Shown here in pieces: positions 1 through 11,540 of a stretch of 64,000 nt of DNA. A program made the translations under genes and the position numbers. A model generated the notes under the pieces. The model saw only the letters and a program-made list of their open reading frames with translations. It did no database searches and was not told the DNA's origin. Source of the DNA: Limnanthes douglasii subsp. nivea (lineage: Eukaryota > Streptophyta > Magnoliopsida > Brassicales > Limnanthaceae). The stretch's first letter is position 1. The number at the start of each line of letters is the position of its first letter. The DNA is taken from positions 288,962,009 through 289,026,008 of the forward strand of contig JAUPFV010000004.1 in NCBI GenBank assembly GCA_036936605.1. Reading direction: 5' to 3'.

Positions 1-830
1 TCAACTCTAGTATTACTCTGATTAAATGAGACCCTACGATTTTTTGCAAGAATGCAGGTTTCACATTTCTCATGAATGGAATTATTCAAAAAAAAGACTA
101 GGAAACAAACTTTTAAGATAGCTAAAAGAAGGATGACCAAGTCGTCGGTGCCATAACCAAAGTTGTCTTTCGGTTGTTCCGTGAGCAAGCATGGCATGCC
201 TCTTATGAACTACCTCATCAACATAATAGAGACCTCCTTGTTCAGTACCACGCCCAATGATCTCCTTCGTACGAATGTCCTGTAAAATGCAAAAAAATGG
301 ATACATAAGAACCACACAGTTGAGTTGTTTTGTCACTTGACTAACATATAATAACTTTAAAGATAGTGAAGGAATGTAGAGGCAGTTTTTAATTTCCATT
401 TTTTCCGAAAAAATAATTAAACCTCCCCCTTTGACTTCACAAATTTCTCCACTATCAGTCTCAATATAGGACTTCTTTGGAGATGACATGTCAGCAAAGT
501 CTTTAGGATCATAAGACATGGTGTCCATAGCCCCGCAATCAAAGATCCAATTTATTGATTTCTCAATCCCTTTACCTCCAAGTTTTTCATAGGAGTTCGC
601 CGCCATTCCTCCAAAACCAGTGCCACTTCCTTGCTCATTTTTAGTCGGATCTTCACCGCCACTTGTAGACGAAGCCCGTTTGACATTAGATCTGAAACGC
701 TGGTTATTTTTCTCCTTATGACCGTCCTCCCACCATTCTGGATAACCAACCAGTTGGAAACATGTCTTTTTAGTGTGTTTCTTCATCCCACAATGAGTGC
801 AATACAACTTGGATTTATCTTCTTTCTCTT
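1..830 (-). pseudogene. copia gag zinc knuckle, protease and GAG-pre-integrase
   Basis: The minus strand encodes a retroviral-type zinc knuckle (C-TH-C-GMKK-H-TKKT-C), then a protease-like segment WIFDCGAMDTM where copia proteases normally carry D-S/T-G, so the second active-site residue has changed. Next comes a GAG-pre-integrase block (LWHRRLGHPSFSYLK). The frame breaks at a run of eight A at 89-96. Beyond it, in another frame, the expected CETCILAKNRR segment continues to the window edge. The family identity is clear; the gene is not functional. Confidence 0.8.
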
Positions 831-834
831 TGGA

Positions 835-1617
835 TCAGAATTTAAACCTCTGTGCTAAATATTTAGCAGCCAAACCCATTCCAATTTCAATCGATTCACT
901 ATCAGAAGAACTTGATTTTAGTATATTAATCCTGGCCACTTCCCTTCGTATTATAACATATGTTGTTTCCACGGAAGGAAGAGGATCCTTTTTCAGGATA
1001 TCCCTCTTGACTGGTTCCAGCTTGTCATTAATCGCCATTAGCAATTGATAGAGTATTTTTTCTTGAGTCTTCTTATTGTAAATCTGAATGTCTTCTGGGT
1101 CTTTCATAGGGTTCGGATCTCGCCTATCTATAGACATCCAGATGTTCTGGAGATTGTTCCAGAAGTCTTCTAGTGTATCGGACCCTTGCCTTAATGAATT
1201 AGCCCTCTTATGAAGGTCGCCTATCTATAGACATCCAGATGTTCTAGTGTATCGGACCCTTGCCTTAATGAATTAGCCCTCTTATGAAGGTCGCCTATCT
1301 ATAGACATCCAGATGTTTTGGAGTTTGTTCCACAAGTCTTCTAGTGTATTGGACCCTTTGGGATATTGCGAGACATTATTCACCAAGTTGGATTCAAGAT
1401 TCTGGATAACATTGATCATCTTGTTCCCACCTTGTATATGTGTTGTCAGTTTTGGTGGAGGTGTCGGCTCCCCTGTAATGTGAGAACCTCTCCCCCTTCC
1501 CGGAATGGCAGCAATCTGCATTGTTAATTCATCAGGAATTCCCTGAATAAAGTAAGAATAATACTCCGATCTCCATAATAGTGTGATATTGTCCGCTTTG
1601 GGCCCACTGGTCCGCAC
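835..1617 (-). pseudogene. copia gag capsid region, fragmented
   Basis: Two minus-strand open pieces (835-1137 and 1282-1617). The first contains LLMAINDKLEPVKRDILKKD followed by PLPSV, the usual helical signature of plant copia Gag (UBN2-type). The second is the more upstream part and is less recognisable. Frameshifts and the 74-bp duplication at 1171-1318 separate them. Gag would form the virus-like particle. The copy is broken. Confidence 0.65.
1171..1318. repeat. 74-bp tandem duplication inside copia gag
   Basis: The segment starting TAGTGTATCGGACCCTTG at 1171 starts again at 1245, giving two back-to-back near-identical 74-bp units. 74 is not a multiple of three, so it shifts the gag frame. 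Confidence 0.85.
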
Positions 1618-2087
1618 GGCTTTGCTTTTGGTCCACTTCCAAAAGGCCTCACACTAATGGAGATGTATTCTTAACTTATATACTGATCTTTCTTCCCATG
1701 TTTAACCGATGTGGGATGTGGGACTTTGGTCGCATCTAACAATCCTCATCTCGAACAAAGTACCACTATAGCCTCCTCTCAATTGACTTCTATCCGCCTA
1801 CTCTAGTCAGGTGGAGAGAAACCTAAACTCTAGAGCTTTAGGTCGGATCTATCTGCTCACACTGTGCCGCTCCTTGATCAAGCCACCTGCTTAATGAGCT
1901 ATCAGGCACTCCATCTTTAGATGAATCTGCGTCGCTTCTTGATCAAGCCACCTGCTTGATGAGCCATCTGGCGCTCCATCTATCCAGCAGATTATTCACC
2001 TTGAGTATGGCTCCTGGCTTCCGGTATGATGTTCGCATCTGAGAATTTCACCCACATCACAACCCACCACATCGCGTTCCGTCTGGG
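1618..2087 (-). other. copia untranslated leader with ~65-bp imperfect repeat
   Basis: Non-coding stretch between the primer-binding site and gag. It holds two imperfect copies of a block containing CTTGATCAAGCCACCTGCTT, at about 1872 and 1937. No other function is visible. Confidence 0.5.
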
Positions 2088-2105
2088 CCTGGTGCTCTGA
2101 TACCA
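2088..2105 (-). other. primer-binding site, copia element
   Basis: The minus strand reads TGGTATCAGAGCACCAGG directly after the LTR end. This is the classic plant copia site complementary to the 3' end of initiator methionine tRNA, which primes reverse transcription. Confidence 0.85.
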
Positions 2106-2340
2106 TGTTAAAGAAGAAAGAGAGAAGTAGCCGCATGAGGCGGCTAGGGTTTTGTGTTTTATTAGAAAATGTTCCTTTTATCTTCCATATACAACATTCT
2201 TACCAAACCTAAAGCACATTATTATTATCTCCCTGTCCAAACCTGTTGCATTAGAGATATTAACTCAATCGTAAGGCTCTCAATATTTAGAGAGCTTAGA
2301 GGGTTGTACAAGGAAACTTAATACATTGAATATTCTAACA
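2106..2340 (-). repeat. copia 5' LTR
   Basis: On the minus strand it starts TGTTAGAATATTCAATG and ends TTTAACA, giving TGTTA...TAACA termini, and abuts the primer-binding site. Length is 235 bp. The partner LTR lies beyond the left edge of the window. Confidence 0.75.
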
Positions 2341-2735
2341 ATATAAAAATAATAATTAATATTTTAATTAGAGTAATGTTACAACAACCATCTAATATCA
2401 AACTTATTTACCAATAACCATTCACTTGTTGACAATAACCGCATAGTGATAAATGAGTATTTACAAACAACCTAAAGCACATTATTATTCTCTCTCTGTC
2501 CAAACCTGTTGCATTAGAGATATTAACTCAATAGTAAGGCTCTCAATATATAAAGAGAGCTTAGAGGCCTAAACAAGGAAACTTAATACATTGAATATTC
2601 TAACAATATAAAAATAATAATTAATATTTTAATTAGAGTAATGTTACAATAACCATCTAATATCAAACTTAATTACCAATAACCATTCACTTTTTGACAA
2701 TAACCGCATAGTGATAAATGAGTATTTACAAACAA
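2208..2735. repeat. 263-bp tandem duplication spanning the LTR edge
   Basis: The unit starting CCTAAAGCACATTATTATT at 2208 starts again at 2471. Each unit holds the outer ~130 bp of the copia LTR plus ~130 bp of flanking AT-rich DNA. The duplication therefore arose after the element had inserted. Confidence 0.9.
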
Positions 2736-3516
2736 CCATCTGGTAGTCCAAAATACCTCTTGACCATTTTTTTCTCTTCTATTTAATATTTTTGTTTTTT
2801 AATGTCGTATCTTTCAAATCATAGCTCAAAAAATCCAAAAATACCATGGGTTTTATTTTTTTAAGACAAACAAAACTAAATCTATCAATTTTTTTGTTTT
2901 GTTTTTTTAGTTGCGTAATTACATGTAATTGAGTTGCAAAATAAGTTTGAAAATAACAACTATGCTCCAGTTACAAAATTACGTGCAATTTGGTTGCTAC
3001 AAAACAACTTTTTTAGTTGTAAAATTACATCTAATTTGGTTACTAAAAAGAAATTGTGTTCCAGTTGCGAAATTACGTGCAAATATGTTATGTATATAAA
3101 AATAAAATAGTTACAAAAATAACATTTTGGTTGCTAAATAAGTCTAATTGTGTGAAAAAATAAAATATAAATTGTTTTGTGAAAATAAGTGCTAATTTGG
3201 TGTGGAACAATTAACTTTTTTGTAGTTGCAAAAATATATGTATTTTTGTGTTTATTTGTTTTTTAAAAAATTAATTAAATAAAATAAAAAATAGACTGTG
3301 TTCCAATTGCGAATATACGTACAATTTGTTTATGAAATAAGTCTGATAAAAGAAATTGTGTATGAGTTGCGGAATTACATTTAATTTGGTTGAGAGAAAA
3401 ATCTTCAAAAATATAATGGATTTTGTTTTGTTCATTTTTAAAAGATAGAAATATATGTTTTTTTTCAAAAAAAATAGAATTAGGATTTGAAAAATATAAA
3501 ATTTGAAAAATTACAA
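2736..3516. repeat. AT-rich DNA with degenerate ~27-bp motif
   Basis: No gene is visible. A motif resembling GTTGCGAAATTACGTGCAAT recurs in degenerate form near 2910, 2970, 3016, 3064, 3306 and 3366, at spacings of about 46-60 bp in the first group. It looks like an old, decayed minisatellite or the end of an unrecognised element. Confidence 0.4.
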
Positions 3517-3525
3517 ATAACTAAA

Positions 3526-4554
3526 GGGAATTGCTAAAAAAAAAGCCAAAACTACTCCGCGAAGTCGCCTTTTTCTGTTTTTCAATATTTACAAAATTGC
3601 CATTAGGCAAAAAAACCCAAAAAGTCCTTAGAAGTTCATTTAATTACGTTTTATGCCATTATTTACTTCATGAAGTTGCAAAACAGAAAATCAACCATAA
3701 CCTAACCTTTTACTTCCTAAAACTCACTAAAATCATAAAACCTCAAAACTTAAACTAACCAAAACTCCTTTTTTCAACTTTGTAAAACTTAATAAAATGT
3801 TAACAAAACTTGCCGAAATGGTAACAAAACTTGTTTTTCTACAAACCAACATGAACATTGACCTTTGTATCTTTCTGTTTTTCTGAAAACATAATTTTAA
3901 AAAGAAAATAAAAAAATGTCCATTTCCGCGAGACGATGGCGTCCACGTGGTGTTCGTCCTCATCATCATGTCGAAGAAGATGGTACTTTCCGCCGGGCAA
4001 ATGGCGTACACGATGGTGCTGATTGGCGGACAGACATGTATCAGATCTGTATCGTTTTTTTTTCCAATTTTTTAACATTTATCTTTCAATTTTGTCCATT
4101 TTTGTAATTTTGTTAGTAGGTTATCATTTACTAAAGACTTATACTAACTAAAAACAATATAAATTTAAAGTAAAACAAAATACCCATTATGGTTTAAGAA
4201 ACCTTTCGAAAACTAAGATCTAAATATGTTTTTTTTTTCAAATAAGTCATTTAAATGTTAGGATATATATGATTAAGTGGTTTTGAAGGCAATGGGTAAC
4301 ATTTTAATTGATAATGATAGTATTAACTTCTTTAGTTTTAGTTTTAGTTCTTTATGTTTAGAGAGAGAAAGTAGAGAGAAGGTAGAGAAATTGTATTTTT
4401 TTTGGAAATTATGGTTACTTCACAGAGTAATTTCTTCTATTTATACGATTTCGTGAATGACAAAATCGTTAAAAAAAATAACTTCACGAAATAATTTTTA
4501 AAATTCAAAACAAGTGACTTCACAAAGTAAAAATAACTTTTTTTAGCAATTCCC
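3526..4554. mobile_element. non-autonomous Mutator-type DNA transposon
   Basis: The element begins GGGAATTGCTAAAAA and ends with the exact inverted sequence TTTTTAGCAATTCCC. It is flanked on both sides by the same nine bases, ATAACTAAA (3517-3525 and 4555-4563). A perfect 9-bp target duplication is the hallmark of Mutator-like elements. It is 1,029 bp long and encodes no transposase. Inside the ends there are repeated GAAGT/ACTTC motifs (for example near 3557, 3664, 4418, 4481, 4519), possible transposase-binding sites. A GC-richer island at about 3925-4045 stands out from the AT-rich body and might be captured host DNA. Confidence 0.8.
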
Positions 4555-4563
4555 ATAACTAAA

Positions 4564-5097
4564 TGTTGGTATTTATATTTTTGTTGGTGTTTGTGTTTTT
4601 ACTGTTATTGGAAGTATTTATCAACTTCAATTATCGATACACTTCAAAATCCAAATGATTGTTAGAATCTGTATTCCAACGACATGATTAATAATACTAT
4701 TATATTATTTTATAATATATATTTTTCTAAAATAAAAATTTCTTTTCATAATAAATGTCATTCTCATTCTCTAATGATGTGATTACGTATATACTTTCAA
4801 CTAACATAATAATTAACTTTTTGCACAAATTATTAATTTTACTAATCGAATTTGCTTTCTTTTATTTCTTGAAACTTATCAAATTTGCTTTCTTTTATTC
4901 TATTAGAGTTATTATTACTTTTTTTTAATTGATGAAAACATCATAAACGACCCAGTAAAAAAAAATCATATCTACCTCATTCAAAATTTATCTACCTCAT
5001 TCAAAATTTGAGAAAGAAATTTGATTCAGAAAGATTTACATGAAATTTGATAACTTACAAAGCACACGTCCATTGAAGAAAGGAAACAAAGAAAAAA
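4564..5097. other. AT-rich 3' flank of the MES-type gene
   Basis: No coding signal. A short tandem duplication of TCTACCTCATTCAAAATTT lies near 4973-5010. This stretch presumably contains the 3' UTR and polyadenylation region of the minus-strand gene that ends at 5098, but no single poly(A) site can be singled out. Confidence 0.35.
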
Positions 5098-7653
5098 CTA
5101 CGACTGTTTTTGAACCGTATCAAGCTTTGATATCTCTACCAGCAACTTATGAAGAGCTTGAGGTTTCGAGAAAAACGGTGAATGGTCAGCTCCTTTTATG
5201 TAAAACACCTTTTCCGGTGGGCTACACTTTATCATATTTTCTTGGAGACTGATTGGCATCGCATTGTCATCTTGAGCTACTATGTAAAACCTTCTTACTA
5301 ATCCATACTTGTGGGTAGAAAGAGCAAGCTTCTCGAGAACGGGGGCAAATGGGATCGGCCTCATCGAAACAGATGCCAATGCGACATCCTAAGACAAAGA
5401 ACCACCAACTGTAAGGATATTAACGTGAACACCAGCACGAACACATATACAATGCGCAAAACATGATTCATATTCTTCCTATAAGAATTTTCGGATGTTT
5501 TTAGAATTTTTGTTTTGATTTGGAGATAGTTTAGGGATGGCAACGCGGACATAAATAACTTCGGCAAAAAGACACGACTAGGACTCTGAGTATGTAAGTG
5601 CGTGGATGAAAACACTACTGAACTAAAAAGCAAACTTGTTTTCTGATTTTTCAAAAAGTTTTTCGTTTTGTCAAAAAGATTCGAAGACATATAGTTATAG
5701 ATTTTAGGTCCCGAGGTATGTTTAGCACCAAACCCCGTCACAACGACCGAAGTACTGTAAGCATACCTTTGCTGGACTTCGATTGAATAACAAATCTCTG
5801 AGTAACAATTTGTCCAGATCAATAGCAGTAGGAGGCTGATCCTTCCCATTTGCATATACAAAAATCTGCGCTTGTCGCATTAAATCATTCGACCCTTCCT
5901 GCAAATAATGTTAACCGGGAATGTTTAACATAAAGCGGAGTTTAACTTAAAACCAAATCAAAAGCGGGATATGTTCCTTGGTCGTGCATTTCATGGATTG
6001 CAAACCTGGTGGGAGAAGATATCAAGAATACTCTGTCCACTGGTCAGCATTGCTGCAGCAATAAAAACAGCCTTCGATATCTTCAATGGAAACAACTCCA
6101 TTGCGAACGCTACACATGCACCCCCGAAATCATGTCCTACTAAGATCACCTGCGTAACTTTTTAAAAAACAATTGAGAAACGCATGAACTATGCACTACG
6201 TTTAGAAACGCAAGTAGCTGATAAGCAAAAGACCTTTTCGTGCTCAGCAAGGCATTGAAGAAAATCAGTGAGCGGCTTCACATATTGAGAAAGACTGGAA
6301 ATCGCGTTAGTATCGAACGAATGAATACCAGAACCAGTTAAGTCTATAGCACTAACTTTGAAACCATTTTCTTGGAGAAATGCAATGGTTTTGTACCAGC
6401 ACCAAGCCCCGAATCCTCCTCCATGGACAAGGACAAAGTGATTCGTTTCAAGGCTATCAAGCTTTATATCCTGTATTACAAAAATAAGGTCTATGACACA
6501 TATTATAGAAAATTTGTTTATGATTTACAAGACTTCCTCTGAAGTGTTGTATGAAAACAATTTCTGATTGAATTATTTTGGTGGTTCTCCAAAATTCAAC
6601 CCGATAAAATCACACAAATTTTCTTAATAGACAAGAGAATGAATTGTTGCCTGATCTCCCTCAACCAAAATCATGGTTATCTATTTCGAATCAACTCCTA
6701 AACTGTCAACGGTTTGCATGTCGAAATATGACTGTTATATTTTCAAATGGTCAAAACCGGCTAAAATTTGAAAATTCAAATTCAAGCGAATTTTCAAAAC
6801 ACCAACATCATTCAAAATATTAGAAAAAACTTAAGCGACCCTAGCCAAGAGTTCCGCCCTTCGGACCTCGCAAGTTGCTACGCTCTTTGACCAAGCTCAC
6901 TACACTCGCTAATCCTAATACATTCTAACAAACATGAACTACTCCTAATATATTCTAATAAACATATATTCCAATAAACATGTACTCCGCACTTTCCAAC
7001 TTGCTCGATAATATTATTAGAAATACATTACTTTGTTAGTCAATCCAATTACACTGCAATATCTAACATATATGCTAGCTGAAAAAAGATTGGTTCAACC
7101 ACTAAACATACTTAAATCTCCACTAATCAATTCACTTCAACATTAAACCAAACATCCTTGTAAGAATCTAACCTATGTTCTCAACTCTCCAAAACAAAGA
7201 TATAATCCTTTTTTTAGTACATGATCCAAAACCCACCAAACAAAACCATTCAAGCAAACAATATATAAATAAACTGAACGCATAAGGAAACTGGCAGACC
7301 TCCTTAGCAAGCTGATGAGGCTGCAAGAGAGGATCAGTGATAGACCTAGCCCTTGAACTTGAGCTCCTTGCCAACTGGTTTTTCTTCAACCCAGAATTCG
7401 GGTGGCGGACTGAAACAGACCGATCAAATGTCAATGAACCACTGCTGTTTAGCTGGTGTTGTCTGAATAGAATCGCTGCCGCCAAAGCATGTTCTTCGAT
7501 GGTAGCATCACCGAAATTGTCTTTCCTCGACGATCGGGTTCGAGTCCATTTGCTGATACTTGAACTGGGTCCGGGTTGTGGGTTTCGCAATCGATTGATG
7601 GGTTTGGATTTTCTGACGGGATTGGATGCGAAGGAAGTGCAGAGGTTTCCCAT
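5098..7653 (-). CDS. MES11-like: MES11-like chloroplast methylesterase, five exons
   Basis: Alpha/beta-hydrolase of the plant methylesterase family, which hydrolyses methyl esters of small hormones. The N-terminus MGNLCTSF and the EHALAAAILFRQ and TDPLLQPHQ motifs match the chloroplast MES11/13/14/15 subgroup. Exons (minus strand): 7653-7300, 6470-6234, 6149-6006, 5898-5767, 5388-5098. All junctions are GT..AG and phase 0, giving 385 codons without a stop, close to the family length. Residues 1-118 form a Ser/Arg-rich, transit-like leader. HGGG lies at 134-137, the nucleophile elbow GHDFGG at 202-207, Asp candidates at 329/330, and the catalytic-type His (GADHS) at 358. Asp204 replaces the usual nucleophile Ser (GHSFGG), so activity is uncertain; I recall the same change in some relatives. 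The splice model is my own; the start is the only Met fitting the family N-terminus. Confidence 0.93.
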
Positions 7654-7694
7654 GGAGGAAAGAGTGAGTGTGAGAGAGTGGAGAAGAGAAAGAG

Positions 7695-7706
7695 TGGGTA
7701 TTTATG
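7695..7706 (-). promoter_or_regulatory. possible TATA box of the MES-type gene
   Basis: The minus strand reads ACATAAATACCC about 45-50 bases upstream of the start codon, followed by a CT-rich leader. It is a weak TATA match and rather close to the ATG. Confidence 0.35.
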
Positions 7707-8090
7707 TTGGTAAGACTTAGACATGTGTGAGAGTGTTAGATGGAGAAAAAGGCGTTACTTTTATATTCTTTCTAGTGTTTTTGTAATGAGAGAAAAGGAA
7801 GAGACGATACAGGTGGTGGAGGTTGACTGCTGAGCTTTGTTTAAGTGGTATGGTATGTCGTTGAAAGTTGGGAAGACAGAGACATTGATGATGAAATGAG
7901 CGGTGACAAAGATGGGTTTTTTATTTTCTTTTTCAAGATCCATTGGTATTAAAGAGTGACATGATTATAATCTTTTTATATGTTTGCTTTGCTATACTAG
8001 TTTTTTAGGATTTGTTAGCCGGAGTATGCTTTTATTTTGCTTAAGGCCGGTAGAAAGTATCCGAGTCTTTTTTTTTTTTTTTTAAATTAT
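7707..8090. other. upstream region of the MES-type gene
   Basis: Presumed promoter DNA for the minus-strand gene, ending in a poly-T run at about 8069-8084 that abuts the truncated LINE. No coding region is visible. Confidence 0.35.
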
Positions 8091-9094
8091 AGTATGTATT
8101 GGATTATTCTTGGAGATTTCAATGTTATCAAGAAGTCGGAGGGTCGTATCGGTTCATTAGACAATTGGTCTCTCACTACTAACGAATTCAACAATTGTTG
8201 CTACTAGTGTCATCTTAGCGATCTCCGCTCCACTAGATTCTATTTTGCATGGCCTAAAAAAAATTCATTAATCATATCTTTTACAAGATCGATCACGTCT
8301 TAGTCAACAACGATTGTGATGAATCTTTCCCCGTATCATCCATCCATTATGGATTTGTCTGTTCTCCTCACCACACCACTGTCACTCTTAACCTGAACAC
8401 TTTGAAAAAACCCGTGAAATTTTTCAATATGTGGTAATCTCATCTTAAATTCAAGATACTTTCTCCACTATGTGGAACATACGCAACCATGTGCATGATA
8501 TGAACTTGGTCTCACAAAATCTCACACACCTTCAATTCGCTTGTAGAGAATTAAATCGTAAATAATATAGTTACATAAGCACCCATGTTTCTAATGCCCC
8601 AAAACACACAATCCCTCATTGCTCAAAATCCCACAAACTCTACTCTAGTCTATAAATAAATTGAGGCTTCCTCTAAGTTTATCTCCGTGAATAGAGCTGG
8701 AGAATCATTTCTTAAGAAAAAATCAAAAGATATTCGGCTCAACTTTGGGGATATGAATATTAAGTTCTTTCACAACATTATCATAACTTATATCTTACGT
8801 AACAAAATTGTCCTCATTTCAAACAATCTAGGCGATCTGATTACTAACCCTTTCGGTGTTGCCAATGTCATAGTTAGTCATTTCAAAGATATACTTGGTA
8901 CTATGCATACTCTTCGTTACCCACGCCTAGACAAAGTTACAACTCTTATCACTTTTATGATCAACTCGCCCGATAAGACTTCTATGATTTGCATGATAAC
9001 GCGCGATGAGATTAAAAATATTTTTTTATGTATAAACATCTAGACATGATGGTTTCAATTCCAGTTTCTTTAAAAACTATTGGAACATTATGGG
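8091..9094 (+). pseudogene. LINE (L1-type) endonuclease to RT start, first part
   Basis: Plus-strand remains of a plant L1-type LINE, 5'-truncated. Translation at 8095 gives WIILGDFNVIKKSEG, the typical endonuclease motif. The linker at 8687-9043 contains LNFGDMNIKFFHN (family form: LGDGNTKFFH) and a segment resembling the IxxxFxxLxG region. Then follow HDGFNSSFFKNYWNIMG, the start of the RT domain. Several stops and frameshifts are present. At 9094 the LINE is interrupted by element A, and the same reading continues at 40787. Confidence 0.85.
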
Positions 9095-9443
9095 TGATGA
9101 GGGAGAATAAAAGACATATAGAGAAATTGGAAAGAAGTGTTTTTATTGGGGAAAGATTGTAAAATGTATAATGAAAGTATCCATTATGAATAAGTTGTAA
9201 AATATAGGAACTAGATGTGTAATAGTTGGGAATTAAAGCGTGTGTGACCCATTATTGTACTATAAAAGGACCCCACACGAGTTGATAAATCTGGTTGAAT
9301 AATATAATAGTATTTTCTCTCTCTACATTGAGTAGTTCTTCCTCTCTCTAAAAATCACCTTCATATAGAAGTGTTTATAACAGTTTAGTCCCTTGAACAT
9401 TTGTTTTACACAAAATTACTCTCGAGCGAACTCTTAATTCACA
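9095..9443 (+). repeat. Element A 5' LTR
   Basis: 349 bp, starting TGATGAGGG and ending AATTCACA, slightly altered from CATCA in the partner. TATAAAAGG at 9261-9269 is the likely promoter TATA box. It is clearly alignable to 40432-40781 along its whole length. Confidence 0.92.
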
Positions 9444-9461
9444 TTGGCGCCGTCTGTGGGA
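9444..9461 (+). other. Element A primer-binding site
   Basis: TTGGCGCCGTCTGTGGGA begins at the first base after the LTR. Sites of this form are usual in plant Ty3/Gypsy elements; I do not assign the tRNA with certainty. Confidence 0.8.
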
Positions 9462-9521
9462 AACGAAGATTGTCTTGACGACAATTGCTTTCTGGAAATC
9501 GTTCCTGATCCGAGCGGAATT

Positions 9522-11540
9522 ATGAAAGAGCAGGGGGATGATTTTGTTAATGATTGTGAGGAGAATCTTGTGAGAAATACTTATCAAACGATATGGAATA
9601 TGAAGCGCATGGTGGTCAGTAAGCCGGAGAAATCTTTGACGAGTCAGTTCTGCTGGCTCGAAGAAATGAGTTACTACTAGAGATCGAAAAATTGAGGACA
9701 GAAAAAGAAACTGTCCAGGCAAATCTTCGTTCCGAGATTAGAAGAGAACAGCAGAGCGGGAAAGATGAGCGTAAAATTGACCTTCGTCCTAGGAACAGAG
9801 ATGACAGATACAGAGGGGGTGAACGACGTTCGTCGAGGAGGAAAGGAAAGCGTCACTTGGAATCCTCTGATTCAAGTGATTATTCTTGCTATAGTTCACC
9901 CGAATCGTCTCTGGAGAGGAGTCACAAAAAGAAAAGACATGGCAGAAAGCACGTGGATCATCGGAGGGGAAGGAGTTTGGAGAGAAAATCTCTAAGGGAA
10001 AAGAATTATCATGCTCATGTTAATGAGCAAGGTTATGACCAAATAAATTTTCCTTCTGGGAACCAAAATTTCGACCAACAGAATTCGGAGTGGCAGCATC
10101 AGTACACTCTGCCTTCCGATGAGGGTCTTTACTTTTCGAATCATGAAAATTTAAGAGCTAATGTTTATAGGACATGTCATAATTGAAGAGATTCTCATTT
10201 GTCCTCGAAAATTCTAGCATGAAACCTCCCAAAGCACTTTGATATTTCGAAGCTAGAAAAGTTCGATGGGACGCAGGATCCTGAAAATCACATCGAGCAA
10301 TTCAAAAATTTCATGATCAATTTTGATGACGATGATAAATTGCTATGTATAGCGTTTTCTCAGACCTTCAAGGGGGTGGCTTCCAAGTGGTACAACAGGC
10401 TCCCACAGGGCTCGATAAATAATTTTGACATGTTCTGGAATATCTTTAGACAGTATTTTGTGGGGAGCAAAAACTTTCGAGCCAATGGAGACACGATAAT
10501 CTATTTTAGGCAAAAAGTCTGGGAAAGTTTGAAGAATTACAAATATGGAGTAGTGCAAGGATTATGTGGCACTGGCGACATTCAGGATGGGGCTTCTCCC
10601 CGGACTCTTAAAGGATACGGTAACAGAAAGTCATGCGATGACTTTTGGGGCATTACTGGATCAAATTGAGAAAATAATTTTGATGGACGAGACCCAGGCA
10701 TCAGAAAAATGATCAAGTGATCAGTTAGACCAGAACCAATTTCAAAGGTTTGAGTCTAGTAATCAAGGGCCTCGTGTTAATGTTCAAGCTAAGAGTGTGG
10801 GTCAGTATCCACCAAAGCCAAGAACGAACCAGCAGAACTATAGGAATCATCAAAGCTATAACCAAGAAGCAAGGCCCATTTGGAACAAGTGGATTCGTCC
10901 AGACTATTTTGTTGAGTTAACGAAAAATGTGGCTACGATATTTGATAAGGCAAGGTCAACCGTGTAGTTCAGAAAACCTTTTCCTATTCAAACTCCGATA
11001 GAAAGCAGAAGTACTAACAGGTTCTGTAAGTACCATGAGGATATTGGGCATGACACCAAGGAATACATCGCTTTGAAAAAAGAGGTGCAAGCTTTAATTG
11101 AAAATGGAATGTTATTAGAATTTATGAAAAAGCATTCCCTGAAAAATGTTGCAGTAAAGGCTGTCCCAAATAATGCTGACACAACAATGGTGATTTCCGA
11201 AGAGGTCGATGCTTTTGATATCGCAGCAGAGTATCTGGATCCCAAGAAAGGGAGAAATAACGTGAACATGGTAGAGGATATTATTCCAAGGGGAAAAGTA
11301 AATGACCTATGTGCTTTTTTCGAGTTGTTAGCTAATTTCGAAGGGGATACCATTGTAGGGAACTCCAATAGTTCGCGGAAAAGGCATATGGTGAATCTAA
11401 CTACGCAGATTGAAGCGGGGGTTTCAGTGCAGATGCATCGCTTGCCCTCTCCTATCATATGTTTTGACGATGATGATATGAGGAATATAGCGGGCCCGCA
11501 TGAAGATGCGGTGGTTATTGCTGCATGAATAGTTGAAGAC
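9522..11540 (+). pseudogene. Element A gag
   Basis: Tat-type Gag in pieces. An N-terminal basic, Ser/Arg-rich stretch (9692-10186) is followed by the capsid-like core with HIEQFKNFMINFDDDDKLL and WYNRLPQGS (10250-10530). A frameshift near 10540 and stops follow. Further on comes the zinc motif, here CKYHEDIGHDTKEY: the final Cys of the CX2HX4HX4C pattern has become Tyr. A conserved downstream linker ends at 11528. Gag would package the RNA. Decay is heavier than in element B, fitting A's older place in the nest. Confidence 0.8.

Larger units (their letters stand above)
1..2340 (-). mobile_element. Ty1/copia LTR retrotransposon, left-truncated by window edge
   Basis: A decayed copia element read on the minus strand. 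From its 5' end: LTR (2106-2340), a methionine-initiator-type primer-binding site, an untranslated leader, gag fragments, a CCHC knuckle, a protease-like segment and the GAG-pre-integrase region, which runs off the window at base 1. Integrase, RT and RNase H would lie outside. The domain order and the TGGTATCAGAGC primer site are typical of Ty1/copia. Several frameshifts and internal duplications show that the copy is dead. Confidence 0.85.

Noticed and set aside
3733..4107. Overlapping frames on both strands inside the Mutator-type element
   Set aside because: Low-complexity composition, no family resemblance, mutually overlapping; no support for a transposase.
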